From Allobosea sp. TND4EK4 (GTDB lineage: Bacteria > Pseudomonadota > Alphaproteobacteria > Rhizobiales > Beijerinckiaceae): DNA of 64,000 bases. The translations under genes and the position numbers were made by a program. Every line of letters starts with the position of its first letter. The stretch's first letter is position 1. The stretch is from positions 1 through 64,000 of the forward strand of contig NZ_FTMO01000015.1 in the NCBI RefSeq assembly GCF_900156025.1, read 5' to 3'. This document shows, piece by piece, positions 46,535 to 56,595 of the stretch. The notes beneath the pieces are model-generated. The model saw nothing but the letters and a program-made list of their open reading frames with translations. It was not told the DNA's origin and did not search any database.

Positions 46535-47767
46535 TCAGAGACCCAGCTTCTTCTTGCGCTGGCCGAGCGTGCGCAGGCGCAGCGCGTTGAGCTTGATGAA
46601 GCCCGCCGCGTCGCGGTGGTCGTAGGCCACGGCGCCTTCCTCGAAGGTGACGAGGTCCTGGTCGTAGAGCGAATAGTCGCTCGACCGGCCGATGACATGG
46701 ACGCCGCCCTTGTAGAGCTTGAGGCGGACATCGCCGGTGACGAATTCCTGGCTCTTGTCGATCAGTGCCTGCAGCATCTCGCGCTCCGGCGAGAACCAGA
46801 AACCATTATAGATCAGCTCCGCATATTGCGGCATGATCTGGTCCTTGAGATGCGCCGCGCCGCGGTCGAGCGTGATCGACTCGATGGCGCGATGAGCGGC
46901 GTGCAGGATCGTGCCGCCGGGCGTCTCGTACATGCCGCGGCTCTTCATGCCGACGAAGCGGTTCTCGACGAGGTCGAGGCGGCCGATGCCGTTGTCGCGG
47001 CCGAGATCGTTGAGCTTGGCGAGCAGCGTCGCGGGCGAGAGCTTCACGCCGTCGATCGCGGTCGCGTCGCCCTTCTCGAAGGAAACCGTGATGATCGTCG
47101 GCTTGTCAGGCGCGTCTTCCGGCGAGATCGTGCGCGAATAGACGTAATCAGGCACCTCGACCGCCGGATCCTCCAGCACCTTGCCCTCGGACGAGGCGTG
47201 CAGGAGATTGGCGTCGACCGAGAACGGCGCTTCGCCCCGCTTGTCCTTGGCGATCGGAATCTGGTGCTGCTCGGCGAAGGCGAGGAGCTGCTCGCGCGAG
47301 CGCAGGTCCCATTCGCGCCAGGGCGCGATCACGACGACGTCCGGCTTGAGCGCATAGGCGGTCAACTCGAAGCGGACCTGGTCGTTGCCCTTGCCGGTTG
47401 CGCCGTGGGAGACGGCGTCGGCGCCGGTCTTCTCGGCGATCTCGATCAGCTTCTTGGCGATCAGCGGACGCGCGATCGAGGTGCCGAGCAGATAGACGCC
47501 CTCATAGGCGGCATTCGCGCGGAACATCGGGAAGACGTAGTCGCGCACGAATTCCTCGCGCAGATCCTCGATATAGATGTTCTCTGGCTTGATGCCGAGC
47601 AGCAGCGCCTTGTCGCGCGCCGGCCCCAGCTCCTCGCCCTGGCCGAGATCGGCGGTGAACGTCACCACCTCGCATCGATAGGTGGTCTGCAGCCATTTGA
47701 GGATGATCGAGGTGTCGAGACCGCCGGAATAGGCGAGGACGACCTTTTTCACGCTGCTGTCAGCCAT
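46535..47767 (-). CDS. argG: Argininosuccinate synthase
   Basis: 410 residues. ATP-pyrophosphatase loop [17 protein letters not shown] at the N terminus, then [15 protein letters not shown] (citrulline/aspartate binding) and [16 protein letters not shown] near the C terminus. It joins citrulline and aspartate using ATP, the penultimate step of arginine synthesis. Monocistronic, with its own terminator downstream. Confidence 0.96.
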   Translation of the reverse strand: MADSSVKKVVLAYSGGLDTSIILKWLQTTYRCEVVTFTADLGQGEELGPARDKALLLGIKPENIYIEDLREEFVRDYVFPMFRANAAYEGVYLLGTSIARPLIAKKLIEIAEKTGADAVSHGATGKGNDQVRFELTAYALKPDVVVIAPWREWDLRSREQLLAFAEQHQIPIAKDKRGEAPFSVDANLLHASSEGKVLEDPAVEVPDYVYSRTISPEDAPDKPTIITVSFEKGDATAIDGVKLSPATLLAKLNDLGRDNGIGRLDLVENRFVGMKSRGMYETPGGTILHAAHRAIESITLDRGAAHLKDQIMPQYAELIYNGFWFSPEREMLQALIDKSQEFVTGDVRLKLYKGGVHVIGRSSDYSLYDQDLVTFEEGAVAYDHRDAAGFIKLNALRLRTLGQRKKKLGL

Positions 47768-48012
47768 CTGTCTTCATTTCCTGCTGGCGGCCGGCCGGGC
47801 CGCGTTTCGGACAAGATGGCGCACTATCGCAGGGACAGGGGCGACGCAATCGGAACATTCTGATCGGCTTCGCGTCTCACCGTGATGGGTAGGTCAGGCT
47901 CGTTCGATCTCAGCCCTACTTTAGTGTGTTCACGGCATGCTTGCCGCCGGGCGTCCGCAGGCTCAAGCTCGCGATGCCCGACATGAATTCTGACGACTTG
48001 CTCGGAGGCTGA

Positions 48013-48621
48013 ATGCCGAATCGTCCCGTCCTGGACTTCTGGTATGAGTTTGCGTCGCCCTATTCCTTCCTCAGCGCCATGAGAATCGAAGCCTTGGCCG
48101 AGGAGGCCGATGTCTCGCTGCGCTGGCGGCCTTTCCTCCTGGGGCCGATCTTCGCGGCCCAGGGGATGACGACCTCGCCCTTCGTCCTGTATCCGAGCAA
48201 GGGTCGTTATCTGTGGCGGGATACAGGCCGGCGGGCTCGCCGGCAGGGCATCACGATGATGAAGCCCGAGAATTTTCCGCAGAACTCGCTGGCCGCCGCA
48301 CGGCTTGCACTCGCGGGGCGCGACGAAGGCTGGACGCCGGCCTTTTCGAAAGCGCTGTTCCGCGCCCAGTTCTGCGAGGGCCGCAACATCGCCGACGAGC
48401 CGGTGCTGAGCAGTGCGCTGAAGCTGGCGGGCGCCGAGCCCAACACCGCGATTCCTCTGGCGCGCAGCGAAGACATCAAGGGCCGTCTCAAGGCGGAGAT
48501 CGAATATGCCAAGTCGATCGGCATCTTCGGTGCCCCTTTCTTCGTGACCGAGGACAACGAGCCTTTCTGGGGCGATGATCGGCTCGAGGAAGCGCTCGAT
48601 TGGGCCCGGAACGGGCGCTGA
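48013..48621 (+). CDS. 2-hydroxychromene-2-carboxylate isomerase-like protein (DsbA/kappa-GST fold)
   Basis: 202 residues. The N-terminal FWYEFASPYSFLSAMRIEAL has a Ser where thioredoxins have the active-site Cys, as in 2-hydroxychromene-2-carboxylate isomerases and kappa glutathione transferases. IFGAPFFVTEDNEPFWGDDRLEE is the family C-terminal block, with the cis-Pro segment GAPFF. The isomerase works in naphthalene breakdown with glutathione, but no aromatic pathway is nearby, so the physiological role is open. Confidence 0.85.
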   Translation: MPNRPVLDFWYEFASPYSFLSAMRIEALAEEADVSLRWRPFLLGPIFAAQGMTTSPFVLYPSKGRYLWRDTGRRARRQGITMMKPENFPQNSLAAARLALAGRDEGWTPAFSKALFRAQFCEGRNIADEPVLSSALKLAGAEPNTAIPLARSEDIKGRLKAEIEYAKSIGIFGAPFFVTEDNEPFWGDDRLEEALDWARNGR

Positions 48622-48625
48622 CGCG

Positions 48626-49534
48626 ATGGCGATGACGCGTCGGGCGGCCCTCGCTGCCGCGGCGGGCTCGCTGCTGATCCCGGGGCTGGCAAGGGCACGG
48701 CCCGTTCTGCCCGGTGCCGAGCCGCGTTATGACCCTCGCGAGCTGAGCGAGGTGCCGAACGCGGCCGCGATCGGCCGGCGCTACTGGGTGCCGGGCCTCG
48801 AGGATGGTTACGTCCCGCAGGGGCTGACCGTCTTTCGCGACGAGATTCTGGTCGCGGCCTATCGCAGCGAAACATCCGATCAGGACAGCGGGCTCTCCCG
48901 CGTCTTCCGGCTTTCCCTGACCGACGGGGCGCTGCGCGGCAGCTTTGCCCTGCCTGCGACCTACGGCCATCCGGGGGGCCTCGCCGCCGCGGGGGACGTC
49001 CTTTTCGTCGCCAATTCCGGCCGCCTGCTGGCGCTGGATCTCGTTCGCTCCTGCGCGGGCGGCGAATGTGCCCCGCTCGGCGAGCGCCTCGTCGACAAGG
49101 GAATGGGGCCGTCCTTCCTGGCCGCATCGGACGGAATGCTCTGGTTCGGCGCCTATCGGCGCAAGGGCGAGGCGGCGCTCTACCGCGTGCCGCAGCGTCG
49201 CATCCTGGGCGAGGACAAGGAGACGATCTCGCCCGCCGATGCGACGGCGAGCTTCCCGCTGCCGCTCTTCGTGCAGGGCGCGACCTTCGACCGTCGCGGC
49301 CGGCCCTGGATATCGCAGAGCTCCGGCAACAGGCCGGCCTTTCTCTCCTGCCTCGATCCGAGCACCGGGGCGATCCTGGCCCGCTATCCGGCTCCCGGCG
49401 GCATCGAGGATCTGGGTTGCGCCGCCGACGGCAAGCTCTGGGCGGCAAGCGAGGCGGGCAGCCGGCGCTGGAGCCGCTGGGCTACCTTCTATCCGCTGGT
49501 CTTCGAGATCGACCCCGACAAGCTCGTCGCCTGA
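48626..49534 (+). CDS. Secreted beta-propeller-like hypothetical protein
   Basis: 302 residues, starting four bases after the previous stop. A Tat-like signal (MTRRAALAAAAGSLLIPGLARA) suggests export. The mature part shows repeated blade-like segments such as EDGYVPQGLTVFRDEILVAAYRS, GHPGGLAAAGDVLFVANSGRLLALDL and GIEDLGCAADGKLWAASEAG, as in SMP-30/gluconolactonase or NHL-like propellers. No catalytic site is identifiable. Confidence 0.7.
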   Translation: MAMTRRAALAAAAGSLLIPGLARARPVLPGAEPRYDPRELSEVPNAAAIGRRYWVPGLEDGYVPQGLTVFRDEILVAAYRSETSDQDSGLSRVFRLSLTDGALRGSFALPATYGHPGGLAAAGDVLFVANSGRLLALDLVRSCAGGECAPLGERLVDKGMGPSFLAASDGMLWFGAYRRKGEAALYRVPQRRILGEDKETISPADATASFPLPLFVQGATFDRRGRPWISQSSGNRPAFLSCLDPSTGAILARYPAPGGIEDLGCAADGKLWAASEAGSRRWSRWATFYPLVFEIDPDKLVA

Positions 49535-49905
49535 CTGGAGCCTGCGCTCCTGCCGAGCGGGGCCGAACCCTCCGGCCGCATCGCCAGGACGAAGCCGAGG
49601 AGGGTGCTCGCGCCGTTGCTCTTCCTCGGGGAAGTCTTGCTCTCGGCGCCGGCTTGCACTACATCGCCCCTGTCCGAAGGGCCGTGATCGATCATGAGCC
49701 GGGGGCGGCCACGAGGCCGGCTCCCGTTTCGCGTTTGAGCCGGGCCCGAGGATGCGGATCGAACCATCGGCCTGGCGCCGAAGGCTCTCGCGAGCCTCAT
49801 GCCTCCCCGGAGGAGGCGCCGATGGGCCCGGTCCGCCGTGCAGCACGAACCCAAGGCGCCATGCCGGACATCCGCGGGATACGCGGCCGGCTTCCAGGAG
49901 AATAC
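49535..49905. other. rpsA leader region with a possible hairpin
   Basis: 370 bases before rpsA. An imperfect hairpin GAGCCGG / CCGGCTC (49696-49723) followed by CCGTTTCG could end the upstream transcript. Open frames continuing into rpsA have no S1-like sequence. No clear promoter was identified by eye. Confidence 0.4.
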
Positions 49906-51609
49906 ATGTCCGCAGTTGAAAGCTACAACGCAGGCCGCGAGGATTTCGCCGCGCTGCTGGAAGAATCCTTCACCAAGAACGAAGCCCTCGAAGGTTCCGT
50001 CATCAAGGGCAAGGTCGTTGCCATTGAGAAGGATATGGCGATCATCGACGTCGGTCTGAAGACCGAAGGTCGCGTCGCCCTCAAGGAATTCACCGGCCCC
50101 GGCCGGGAGCAGGAAATCAACGTCGGCGACGAGGTCGAGGTCTATCTCGACCGGATCGAGAACGCGCTCGGCGAAGCCGTCATCAGCCGTGACAAGGCCC
50201 GCCGCGAAGAGAGCTGGGTCAAGCTCGAGAAGGCCTTCGAGGCCCGCGAGAAGGTCACCGGCATGATCTTCAACACCGTCAAGGGCGGCTACACCGTCGA
50301 TCTCGACGGCGCCGTGGCCTTCCTGCCGCGTTCGCAGGTCGACATCCGCCCGATCCGCGACGTCGGCCCGCTGATGGGCCAGCCGCAGCCCTTCGAGATC
50401 CTCAAGATGGATCGCCGCCGCGGCAACATCGTCGTGTCGCGCCGCACCGTCCTCGAAGAGACCCGCGCCGAGGCTCGTTCCGAGCTGGTCGCCTCGCTCG
50501 AAGAGGGCCAGGTCATCGACGGCGTCGTCAAGAACATCACCGAATACGGTGCGTTCGTTGACCTCGGCGGCATCGACGGCCTGCTGCACGTCACCGACAT
50601 GGCCTGGCGCCGCGTCAACCATCCGTCCGAGGTCGTGACCATCGGCCAGACGGTCAAGGTCAAGATCATCAAGATCAACCAGGACACGCACCGCATCTCG
50701 CTCGGCATCAAGCAGCTGCTGGCCGATCCGTGGGACGGCATCGCCGAGCGCTATCCGGTCGGCACCCGCCTCAAGGGCCGCGTGACCAACATCACGGACT
50801 ACGGCGCGTTCGTCGAAGTGGAGCCGGGCATCGAAGGCCTGATCCACGTCTCCGAGATGTCCTGGACCAAGAAGAACGTCCACCCCGGCAAGATCGTCTC
50901 GACCTCTCAGGAAGTCGACGTCGCGATCCTCGAGGTCGATCCGGTCAAGCGCCGCATCTCGCTCGGCCTCAAGCAGACCCTGCGCAACCCGTGGGAAGTC
51001 TTCGCCGAGCAGCATCCGGCCGGTTCGACGGTCGAGGGCGAGGTCAAGAACAAGACCGAGTTCGGTCTGTTCCTGGGCCTGGAAGGCGACATCGACGGCA
51101 TGATCCATCTCTCGGATCTCGACTGGAACCGTCCGGGCGAGCAGGTCATCGAGGAGTACAAGAAGGGCGACGTCCTTCAGGCGGTCGTTCTCGACGTCGA
51201 CGTCGAGAAGGAGCGCATCTCGCTCGGCCTCAAGCAGCTCGGCGGCGATCCCTTCGTGGATGCCGGCGAGTTCAAGAAGGGCCAGATCGTCACCTGTGAG
51301 GTGGTCGAGGTGAAGGAGTCGGGTCTCGACGTGAAGATCGCCGACACCGACATGATGACCTTCATCAAGCGCGCCGAGCTGGCCCGCGATCGCTCCGAGC
51401 AGCGCCCTGAGCGCTTCGCGGCCGGCGAGCGCATCGACGCCCGCGTCGTGCTCTTCGACAAGAAGGCCCGCAAGATCCAGGTCTCGGTCAAGGCCCTGGA
51501 GATGGCGGAAGAGAAGGAGGCGATGGCCCAGTACGGCTCCGCCGATTCCGGCGCCTCGCTCGGCGACATCCTGGGCGCTGCGCTCAAGAAGGCCACCGAC
51601 AAGAAGTGA
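49906..51609 (+). CDS. rpsA: 30S ribosomal protein S1
   Basis: 567 residues with six S1 (OB-fold) repeats. Typical repeat strings are [70 protein letters not shown] and [24 protein letters not shown]; the last repeats are more divergent, as usual. AGGAG lies eight bases before ATG 49906. It brings mRNA to the 30S subunit. In many proteobacteria cmk precedes rpsA; here it does not. Confidence 0.96.
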   Translation: MSAVESYNAGREDFAALLEESFTKNEALEGSVIKGKVVAIEKDMAIIDVGLKTEGRVALKEFTGPGREQEINVGDEVEVYLDRIENALGEAVISRDKARREESWVKLEKAFEAREKVTGMIFNTVKGGYTVDLDGAVAFLPRSQVDIRPIRDVGPLMGQPQPFEILKMDRRRGNIVVSRRTVLEETRAEARSELVASLEEGQVIDGVVKNITEYGAFVDLGGIDGLLHVTDMAWRRVNHPSEVVTIGQTVKVKIIKINQDTHRISLGIKQLLADPWDGIAERYPVGTRLKGRVTNITDYGAFVEVEPGIEGLIHVSEMSWTKKNVHPGKIVSTSQEVDVAILEVDPVKRRISLGLKQTLRNPWEVFAEQHPAGSTVEGEVKNKTEFGLFLGLEGDIDGMIHLSDLDWNRPGEQVIEEYKKGDVLQAVVLDVDVEKERISLGLKQLGGDPFVDAGEFKKGQIVTCEVVEVKESGLDVKIADTDMMTFIKRAELARDRSEQRPERFAAGERIDARVVLFDKKARKIQVSVKALEMAEEKEAMAQYGSADSGASLGDILGAALKKATDKK

Positions 51610-51644
51610 TCATTCGGCCGCTGCGGCGGCCGGATATCTCGATC

Positions 51645-51675
51645 AGCCCGCGCGGAGAGATCCGCGCGGGCTTTT
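51645..51675 (+). terminator. Intrinsic terminator after rpsA
   Basis: A perfect 12-base-pair stem (AGCCCGCGCGGA / TCCGCGCGGGCT) with a GAGA tetraloop followed by TTTT, 36 bases past the rpsA stop. Confidence 0.9.
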
Positions 51676-51707
51676 GTTTCGGCTCCCGGCGCGGTCACAC
51701 CCTCGCC

Positions 51708-51816
51708 GTCATCCCGGGCGCAGCGAGGCGGAGCCGGGATCCATTCCTGAACCTCTCCGTATGGGCTCCGGAATGGATCCCGGATCGGCGCGGCTTCGCC
51801 GCCTGTCGGGGATGAC
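51708..51816. repeat. Palindromic intergenic repeat element (REP-like)
   Basis: A ~109-base unit begins GTCATCCCGGGC and ends GGGGATGAC, its reverse complement. Inside, CCGGGATCCATTCC (51734-51747) pairs with GGAATGGATCCCGG (51770-51783). The nested palindrome can fold into a long hairpin and has the form of repetitive intergenic elements frequent in Bosea and other Hyphomicrobiales. Only one copy is present in this window. Confidence 0.65.
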
Positions 51817-51846
51817 AGCCTATGCCTGACGAAAAGAGAGACCAGC

Positions 51847-53136
51847 ATGACCACCGCGGCGATAGGCATTGATTTTGGCACCACCAACAGCGTGGTCGCC
51901 CTGGCAGGCATCGATGGTTCGGTGACGACGCGCTCCTTCGCGACCCGGCAGGGTGCGGTCGATGCCTATCGCTCGGCGCTGATGTTCTGGCGCGAGGGCC
52001 GCCCACCCGAGAGCTTCGTCACCCATGTCAGCGGTCCCGACGCGCTTGACATGGCGCTCGGTATGACGAGCGAGCATCGCTTCCTGCAGTCGCTGAAGAC
52101 CCATCTCTCCAGCCGCGCCTTCCAGGAGACACGTCTGTTCGGCAAGCTCTTCAAGCTCGAGGACCTGATCGGCGTCTTCCTGACCGACCTCTCCAAAGAC
52201 CTCGACGGTGCCGGAGCGCTGCCCCTGCTTTCAGGTCGGCCCGTCGTCTTCGCCGGCGAGCGGCCGGACGAGGAGCTGGCGGTCGGCCGGCTGCGCGCGT
52301 CCTATGGCAAGGCCGGCATGGCCCAGGTCGATTTCGCCTATGAGCCGCTCGGCGCCGCCTACTGGTATGCGCGTGACCTGAAGACGCCGCAGACCATGCT
52401 GGTCGCCGATTTCGGCGGCGGTACCAGCGACTTTTCGGTGATGCGCTTCGAGCCTGGCCAGCGCGGCCGGCTGGAGGCCATCCCGCTGTCCCATGCCGGT
52501 GTCGGCGTTGCCGGCGATACCTTCGACTACCGCATCATCGAGCATGCGGTTTCGCCAGCGCTGGGCAAGGGCACCGAATACCGCTCCTTCGGCAAGCTCC
52601 TGCCCGTCCCGGCGCATTACCACGCGGCCTTCGCGCAATGGCACAAGCTCTCCCTGATGAAAAGCCGCGAGACCATGGCCGAGCTCAATGCCCTCATCCG
52701 CGACGCGGTCGAGCCTGCCAAGCTGGAAGACCTGCTCACCGTGATCGAATACGATCTCGGATACGAGCTTTACCGGGCGGTCTCCGCAGCCAAGATCGCG
52801 CTCTCCGGGCAGGATGAAGCCACGCTCAGCTTCAGGCAGACGGGCGTCGCGATCGAGAGGCGCATCCGGCGCGCGGAGTTCGACCGGTGGATCGCCGAGG
52901 ATGTCGGCGCGATCGAGACGGCGCTGGATCGGGCGCTGGCCGAAGCGGGCGTCGCGCCCGGCGGCATCGAGGCGGTGTTCATGACGGGCGGCACCTCATA
53001 CGTGCCGGCCGTCCGCAGCCTGTTCGAGCGCCGCTTCGGCGCTGGGCGGCTGCATATCGGCGACGCCTTCCGCTCGGTCGCCAGCGGGCTGGCGCTGCTC
53101 GCGCTCGATCGGGCGCGAGCCGCTGCCATGGCCTGA
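51847..53136 (+). CDS. Hsp70-family protein (YegD-like), lacking a substrate-binding domain
   Basis: 429 residues. Actin/Hsp70 ATPase motifs: AIGIDFGTTNSVVALAG (phosphate 1), LVADFGGGTSDFSVMRF (phosphate 2) and FMTGGTSYVPAVRSLFERRFG (adenosine). There is no DnaK C-terminal beta-sandwich and lid, as in YegD proteins, whose function is poorly known. Monocistronic; preceded by the palindromic repeat. Confidence 0.88.
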   Translation: MTTAAIGIDFGTTNSVVALAGIDGSVTTRSFATRQGAVDAYRSALMFWREGRPPESFVTHVSGPDALDMALGMTSEHRFLQSLKTHLSSRAFQETRLFGKLFKLEDLIGVFLTDLSKDLDGAGALPLLSGRPVVFAGERPDEELAVGRLRASYGKAGMAQVDFAYEPLGAAYWYARDLKTPQTMLVADFGGGTSDFSVMRFEPGQRGRLEAIPLSHAGVGVAGDTFDYRIIEHAVSPALGKGTEYRSFGKLLPVPAHYHAAFAQWHKLSLMKSRETMAELNALIRDAVEPAKLEDLLTVIEYDLGYELYRAVSAAKIALSGQDEATLSFRQTGVAIERRIRRAEFDRWIAEDVGAIETALDRALAEAGVAPGGIEAVFMTGGTSYVPAVRSLFERRFGAGRLHIGDAFRSVASGLALLALDRARAAAMA

Positions 53137-53161
53137 CGGCCGCCGTCTCACGTGCCGGCTA

Positions 53162-53530
53162 TCAGCTCGTCGCGCGACGGAACTCGATGCCGCACTTCTT
53201 CTGTACCGAAACCTGCTCGATCGCTTCCATCTCGCCCTTGAGGCGTGCGAGTTCGGCGCCGGTCGCACCATCGCCCTTGATGAAGAACGCGGCCGGCCAG
53301 AAGATGACGATCGCCACTCCGGTGGCGACGGCATCGCCCGTTGCCTTCGAGTCCTGAGTGCCGCTCAGGGCGATTGCCCGCGACGAAACGCGTGTCGCTT
53401 CGACGCGCAGCTGTTCGCAACTATACGGCCCGTAGGTGAGCGGTGAGACATAGGCGGCGGCGATGTTCTCCGCGCGCGACGCACAGCCGGCGGCGAACAG
53501 AGCCGCCAGCAAAATCAGTTTCTTCGTCAT
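53162..53530 (-). CDS. Putative small lipoprotein
   Basis: 122 residues; ATG 53530. The signal LILLAALFAAGC ends in a lipobox-like AAGC with Cys16 as the lipid anchor. A hydrophobic stretch AVATGVAIVIFWPAAFFIKGDG lies in the middle. Two later cysteines (YSCEQL, KKCGIEF) may bond. Similar proteins are widespread in alphaproteobacteria with no assigned role. Confidence 0.65.
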   Translation of the reverse strand: MTKKLILLAALFAAGCASRAENIAAAYVSPLTYGPYSCEQLRVEATRVSSRAIALSGTQDSKATGDAVATGVAIVIFWPAAFFIKGDGATGAELARLKGEMEAIEQVSVQKKCGIEFRRATS

Positions 53531-53699
53531 CGATGAAGGCCCCCTTTGACCCAGGGGAACTTCTGTCGCGGCGGTTTCGGGCTGACAAGGGCCAAGTGTC
53601 GCAATCCCCGGTTGTTTCACGATGGCGCGAAGAGCGTTGCCTTGCCCGCCCGGCGGGACGGGGCTACATCACGGGCCCGCAGCCGCCTGGAGCCTCCCC

Positions 53700-54671
53700 A
53701 TGCCGACCGATGCCGACCTGCTCGCCGATCGCCGCAGCCTGCGCCGCAAGCTGACGCTCTGGCGCGTGCTGGCGACTCTGGGCGTGGTCGTCGCGGCGGT
53801 GATCGGGGGCCTGGCCTGGCGCGGTGACGTCAATTTCGGCACCTCCGGCCCGCATATCGCGCGCATCACCATTTCCGGCTTCATTTCCGGAGACCGCCGC
53901 ACCCTCGACCTGATCAAGTCGGTCGAGGAGAGCAAGTCGGTCTCCGCCGTGGTGCTCAATGTCAGCAGTCCCGGCGGCACCACCTCGGGCGCAGAGGCCC
54001 TGCACATCGCCCTGCGCGAGCTTGCGGCCAAGAAGCCGATGGTGACGGTGGTCGGCGGCCTCGCGGCGTCCGGCGGCTATATCGCCGCGATGAGCACCGA
54101 TCATATCGTCGCCCGCGAGACGTCGCTCGTCGGCTCCATCGGCGTCCTCTTCCAGTTCCCGAATGTCGGCCAGCTTCTCAACACCGTCGGCGTCAAGGTC
54201 GAGGAGGTGAAGTCGAGCCCGCTGAAGGCTGCGCCAAACGGCTTCGAGCCGACATCGCCTGAGGCGCGCGCCGCCCTGCAGAGCGTCGTCGATGACAATT
54301 TCCGCTGGTTCAAGCAGATGGTGCACGACCGGCGTCGCCTCGACGATGCGCAGGTCGACAAGGCGGCGGATGGGCGCGTCTATTCCGGCCGGCAGTCGCT
54401 TGCGCTGAAGCTGATCGACGAGCTCGGCGGCGAGCGCGAGGGCATCGCCTGGCTGGAGAAGGAGAAGGGCGTCGCCAAGGAGCTGAAGGTTCGCGACTGG
54501 CGCCCCAAGAGCGGCTCTTCCGGCTTCAGCCTCTGGAGCCTCGCTGAAGTCTCCGCCCGCGTCGCCGGCTTGGAGGGGCTCGCGGCCTCGATCGCGCGGG
54601 CCGCCGAGCAGCCGGTCGGCTTGCGGCTTGACGAGCCTCTGGCGCTCTGGCAGCCTGCGGCTGAAAAGTGA
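53700..54671 (+). CDS. sppA: Signal peptide peptidase SppA (short type)
   Basis: 323 residues with one N-terminal membrane anchor (about 20-40). The serine-lysine catalytic pair is visible: Ser124 in [13 protein letters not shown] and Lys176 in [13 protein letters not shown], with LNVSSPGGT before. This is the ~320-residue SppA type with one protease domain rather than the 67-kDa duplicated form. It clears signal peptides in the membrane. It precedes ihfB by 28 bases. Confidence 0.92.
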   Translation: MPTDADLLADRRSLRRKLTLWRVLATLGVVVAAVIGGLAWRGDVNFGTSGPHIARITISGFISGDRRTLDLIKSVEESKSVSAVVLNVSSPGGTTSGAEALHIALRELAAKKPMVTVVGGLAASGGYIAAMSTDHIVARETSLVGSIGVLFQFPNVGQLLNTVGVKVEEVKSSPLKAAPNGFEPTSPEARAALQSVVDDNFRWFKQMVHDRRRLDDAQVDKAADGRVYSGRQSLALKLIDELGGEREGIAWLEKEKGVAKELKVRDWRPKSGSSGFSLWSLAEVSARVAGLEGLAASIARAAEQPVGLRLDEPLALWQPAAEK

Positions 54672-54699
54672 TTTTGATACAAATGGTTATGATCCAGCG

Positions 54700-54984
54700 A
54701 TGATTAAATCTGAACTCGTTCAGCGGATCGCCGACCGCAACACCCATCTTTATCAGCGCGACATCGAGAACATCGTTTCGGCGATCCTCGACGAGATCGT
54801 GAAGGCGCTGGCCCGCGGCGACCGGGTCGAGCTGCGTGGCTTCGGAGCCTTTTCCCGCAAGGCGCGTTCGGCGCGTATCGGGCGCAACCCGCGCACCGGT
54901 GATGCGGTCGAGGTCGAGGAGAAGTTCGTACCCGTCTTCAAGACGGGCAAGGAGCTGCGCCTGCGCCTCAACGGAAAGGCCTGA
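54700..54984 (+). CDS. ihfB: Integration host factor subunit beta
   Basis: 94 residues of the HU/IHF family: [24 protein letters not shown], then the DNA-bending arm [29 protein letters not shown] with the intercalating Pro in RNPRTG. It binds DNA with IhfA and bends it. The ribosome binding site is weak. lapA follows after 56 bases, an arrangement frequent in the Hyphomicrobiales. Confidence 0.95.
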   Translation: MIKSELVQRIADRNTHLYQRDIENIVSAILDEIVKALARGDRVELRGFGAFSRKARSARIGRNPRTGDAVEVEEKFVPVFKTGKELRLRLNGKA

Positions 54985-55040
54985 GCCGGGCCAGGAAAGC
55001 GGCGCAGCGCTGTGAGGCGCGCGCCGTCACGGAGACTGCC

Positions 55041-55379
55041 ATGAAAGCCTTCTTCAAGGCGTTGATATTGGTGCCGATCGCGCTCGTGATCGTGTTGTTT
55101 TCGGTCGCCAATCGGGGCTCGGTCCGCATTTCGCTGGACCCCTTCAGCCGCGACATGCCGACCCTGTCCTATGACGTGCCGCTCTTCGTGATCGTTCTGG
55201 CGGCGGTTTTCCTCGGCGTGATCGTCGGGGGCATCGCCTCCTGGTTCGCGCAAGGCAAGCACCGCAAGGCTGCCCGGCGTAACCGGCGCGAGGTGGAGGC
55301 ACTCCGCAGCGAGACGCAGGCCCTGCGCTCGGCCGTACCGGATTCCGCCCTGCCGGCCCTGACCAGCGGCCGCAACTGA
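55041..55379 (+). CDS. lapA: LapA-domain (DUF1049) membrane protein
   Basis: 112 residues with two membrane segments, KALILVPIALVIVLFSVAN and PLFVIVLAAVFLGVIVGGIAS, then a basic, coiled-coil-prone cytoplasmic tail (KHRKAARRNRREVEALRSE). In E. coli LapA acts with LapB in control of LPS synthesis. The stop overlaps the next start by one base (TGATG). Confidence 0.85.
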   Translation: MKAFFKALILVPIALVIVLFSVANRGSVRISLDPFSRDMPTLSYDVPLFVIVLAAVFLGVIVGGIASWFAQGKHRKAARRNRREVEALRSETQALRSAVPDSALPALTSGRN

Positions 55380-56332
55380 TGCGCCTGTTCGATATCGCCG
55401 CGCTCGATGCGGCACTGAGCTATCCGGCGCTGATCGACATTCTCGACGACGCCTTCCGGAGCGATGTTATCGCGCCCAAGCGCGCGCAGTACAGCATCGA
55501 GCGCCCGGGCGAGGAGCCGGCCGTGCTGCTGACCATGCCGGCCTGGAGCGCGCCGGATGCCGAAAAGCCCTATATCGGGACCAAGATCCTCTCGGTCTTC
55601 TTCGGCAACGGCAAGCGCAACCTGCCGGGCGTGCTGGGCGCCTATCTGCTGATGGACGGCGCCACGGGCCAGCCGCTCGCGGTGATGGACGGCAACCGCC
55701 TGACGCTCTGGCGCACTGCCGCGGCTTCGGCCCTGGCGTCCCGCTACATGTCAAATCCCGAGGCCAGCCACATGCTGATGGTCGGGGCGGGTTCCCTCGC
55801 CCCGTTCGTCATCAAGGCGCATCGCGCCGTGCGCCCGCTGACGACCATCGCCGTCTGGGCGCGCCGGCCCGAGGCGGCCGAGGCCGTCGTGGCCGAACTG
55901 GCGAAGGAAGGCATCGAGGCCTACGCCACGACGGATCTCGAAGGCGAGGCCAGGACCGCGGACATCATCTCCTGTGCCACCAACGCCACCGAGCCGCTGA
56001 TCCACGGCCACTGGCTCAAGCGCGAGGCCCATCTCGACCTCATCGGCGGCTTCACCATGCAGATGCGCGAGGCAGACGCGGATGCCCTGCACCGCGCCCG
56101 GGTCATCGTCGATTCGGTGAAGGCGATTGAGGAGGGTGGCGACGTCGCCATCGCCATTGCCGAAGGCAGCTATACCGCCGATCAGGTGGCGGGCTCTCTC
56201 GCCGATCTCTGTCATGGCCGGGTTGCCGGCAGGCCGGAAGGCGGCGGCATCACCCTGTTCAAGTCGGTCGGCGTGGCGCTGGAGGATCTGGCCGCCGCCG
56301 TCGCCGCGTGGGAGCACGGCGCCGGCGGCTAA
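55379..56332 (+). CDS. Ornithine cyclodeaminase/mu-crystallin family protein
   Basis: 317 residues. RAQYSIERPGEEPAVLLTMPAWS and KILSVFFGNGKRNLPGVLGAYLLMD are substrate-domain blocks; MDGNRLTLWRTAAASALASRY is the family signature; MLMVGAGSLAPFVIKAH binds NAD. Members include ornithine cyclodeaminase and ketimine or opine-type reductases; which reaction this one performs is not clear. Coupled to lapA by a one-base overlap, probably only by position. Confidence 0.85.
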   Translation: MRLFDIAALDAALSYPALIDILDDAFRSDVIAPKRAQYSIERPGEEPAVLLTMPAWSAPDAEKPYIGTKILSVFFGNGKRNLPGVLGAYLLMDGATGQPLAVMDGNRLTLWRTAAASALASRYMSNPEASHMLMVGAGSLAPFVIKAHRAVRPLTTIAVWARRPEAAEAVVAELAKEGIEAYATTDLEGEARTADIISCATNATEPLIHGHWLKREAHLDLIGGFTMQMREADADALHRARVIVDSVKAIEEGGDVAIAIAEGSYTADQVAGSLADLCHGRVAGRPEGGGITLFKSVGVALEDLAAAVAAWEHGAGG

Positions 56333-56344
56333 CCCTTCGCTCGA

Positions 56345-56521
56345 TCAGACGCGGGGAGCGACCCCGCCGCCGAGCGCGCCGAGCAGCCACAGGATCAGAA
56401 GCACCACCAGCACAAGGCCGACGGCGCCGCCGAGGCCGGCCGTGCCGTAGCTGCGATGCCCGTAATAGCCGCCGCCACCGAGCAGCAGGATGACGAGCAG
56501 CACGATGACGAGCGTGGACAT
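56345..56521 (-). CDS. DUF3309-type tiny membrane protein
   Basis: 58 residues: TLVIVLLVILLLGGGGYYGH, a glycine-rich turn, then VGLVLVVLLILWLLGALGGG. The two helices with GGGGYYG between are characteristic of the DUF3309 family in rhizobia and relatives. Function unknown; stress-associated roles are only suspected. Confidence 0.85.
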   Translation of the reverse strand: MSTLVIVLLVILLLGGGGYYGHRSYGTAGLGGAVGLVLVVLLILWLLGALGGGVAPRV

Positions 56522-56595
56522 GGTGTTTTCCTCCTGCGTTGCGCCGGCTGGCGCATTCGCAAGGGACAACACCGCGAGAGAAGCCGCGGTTCCGC

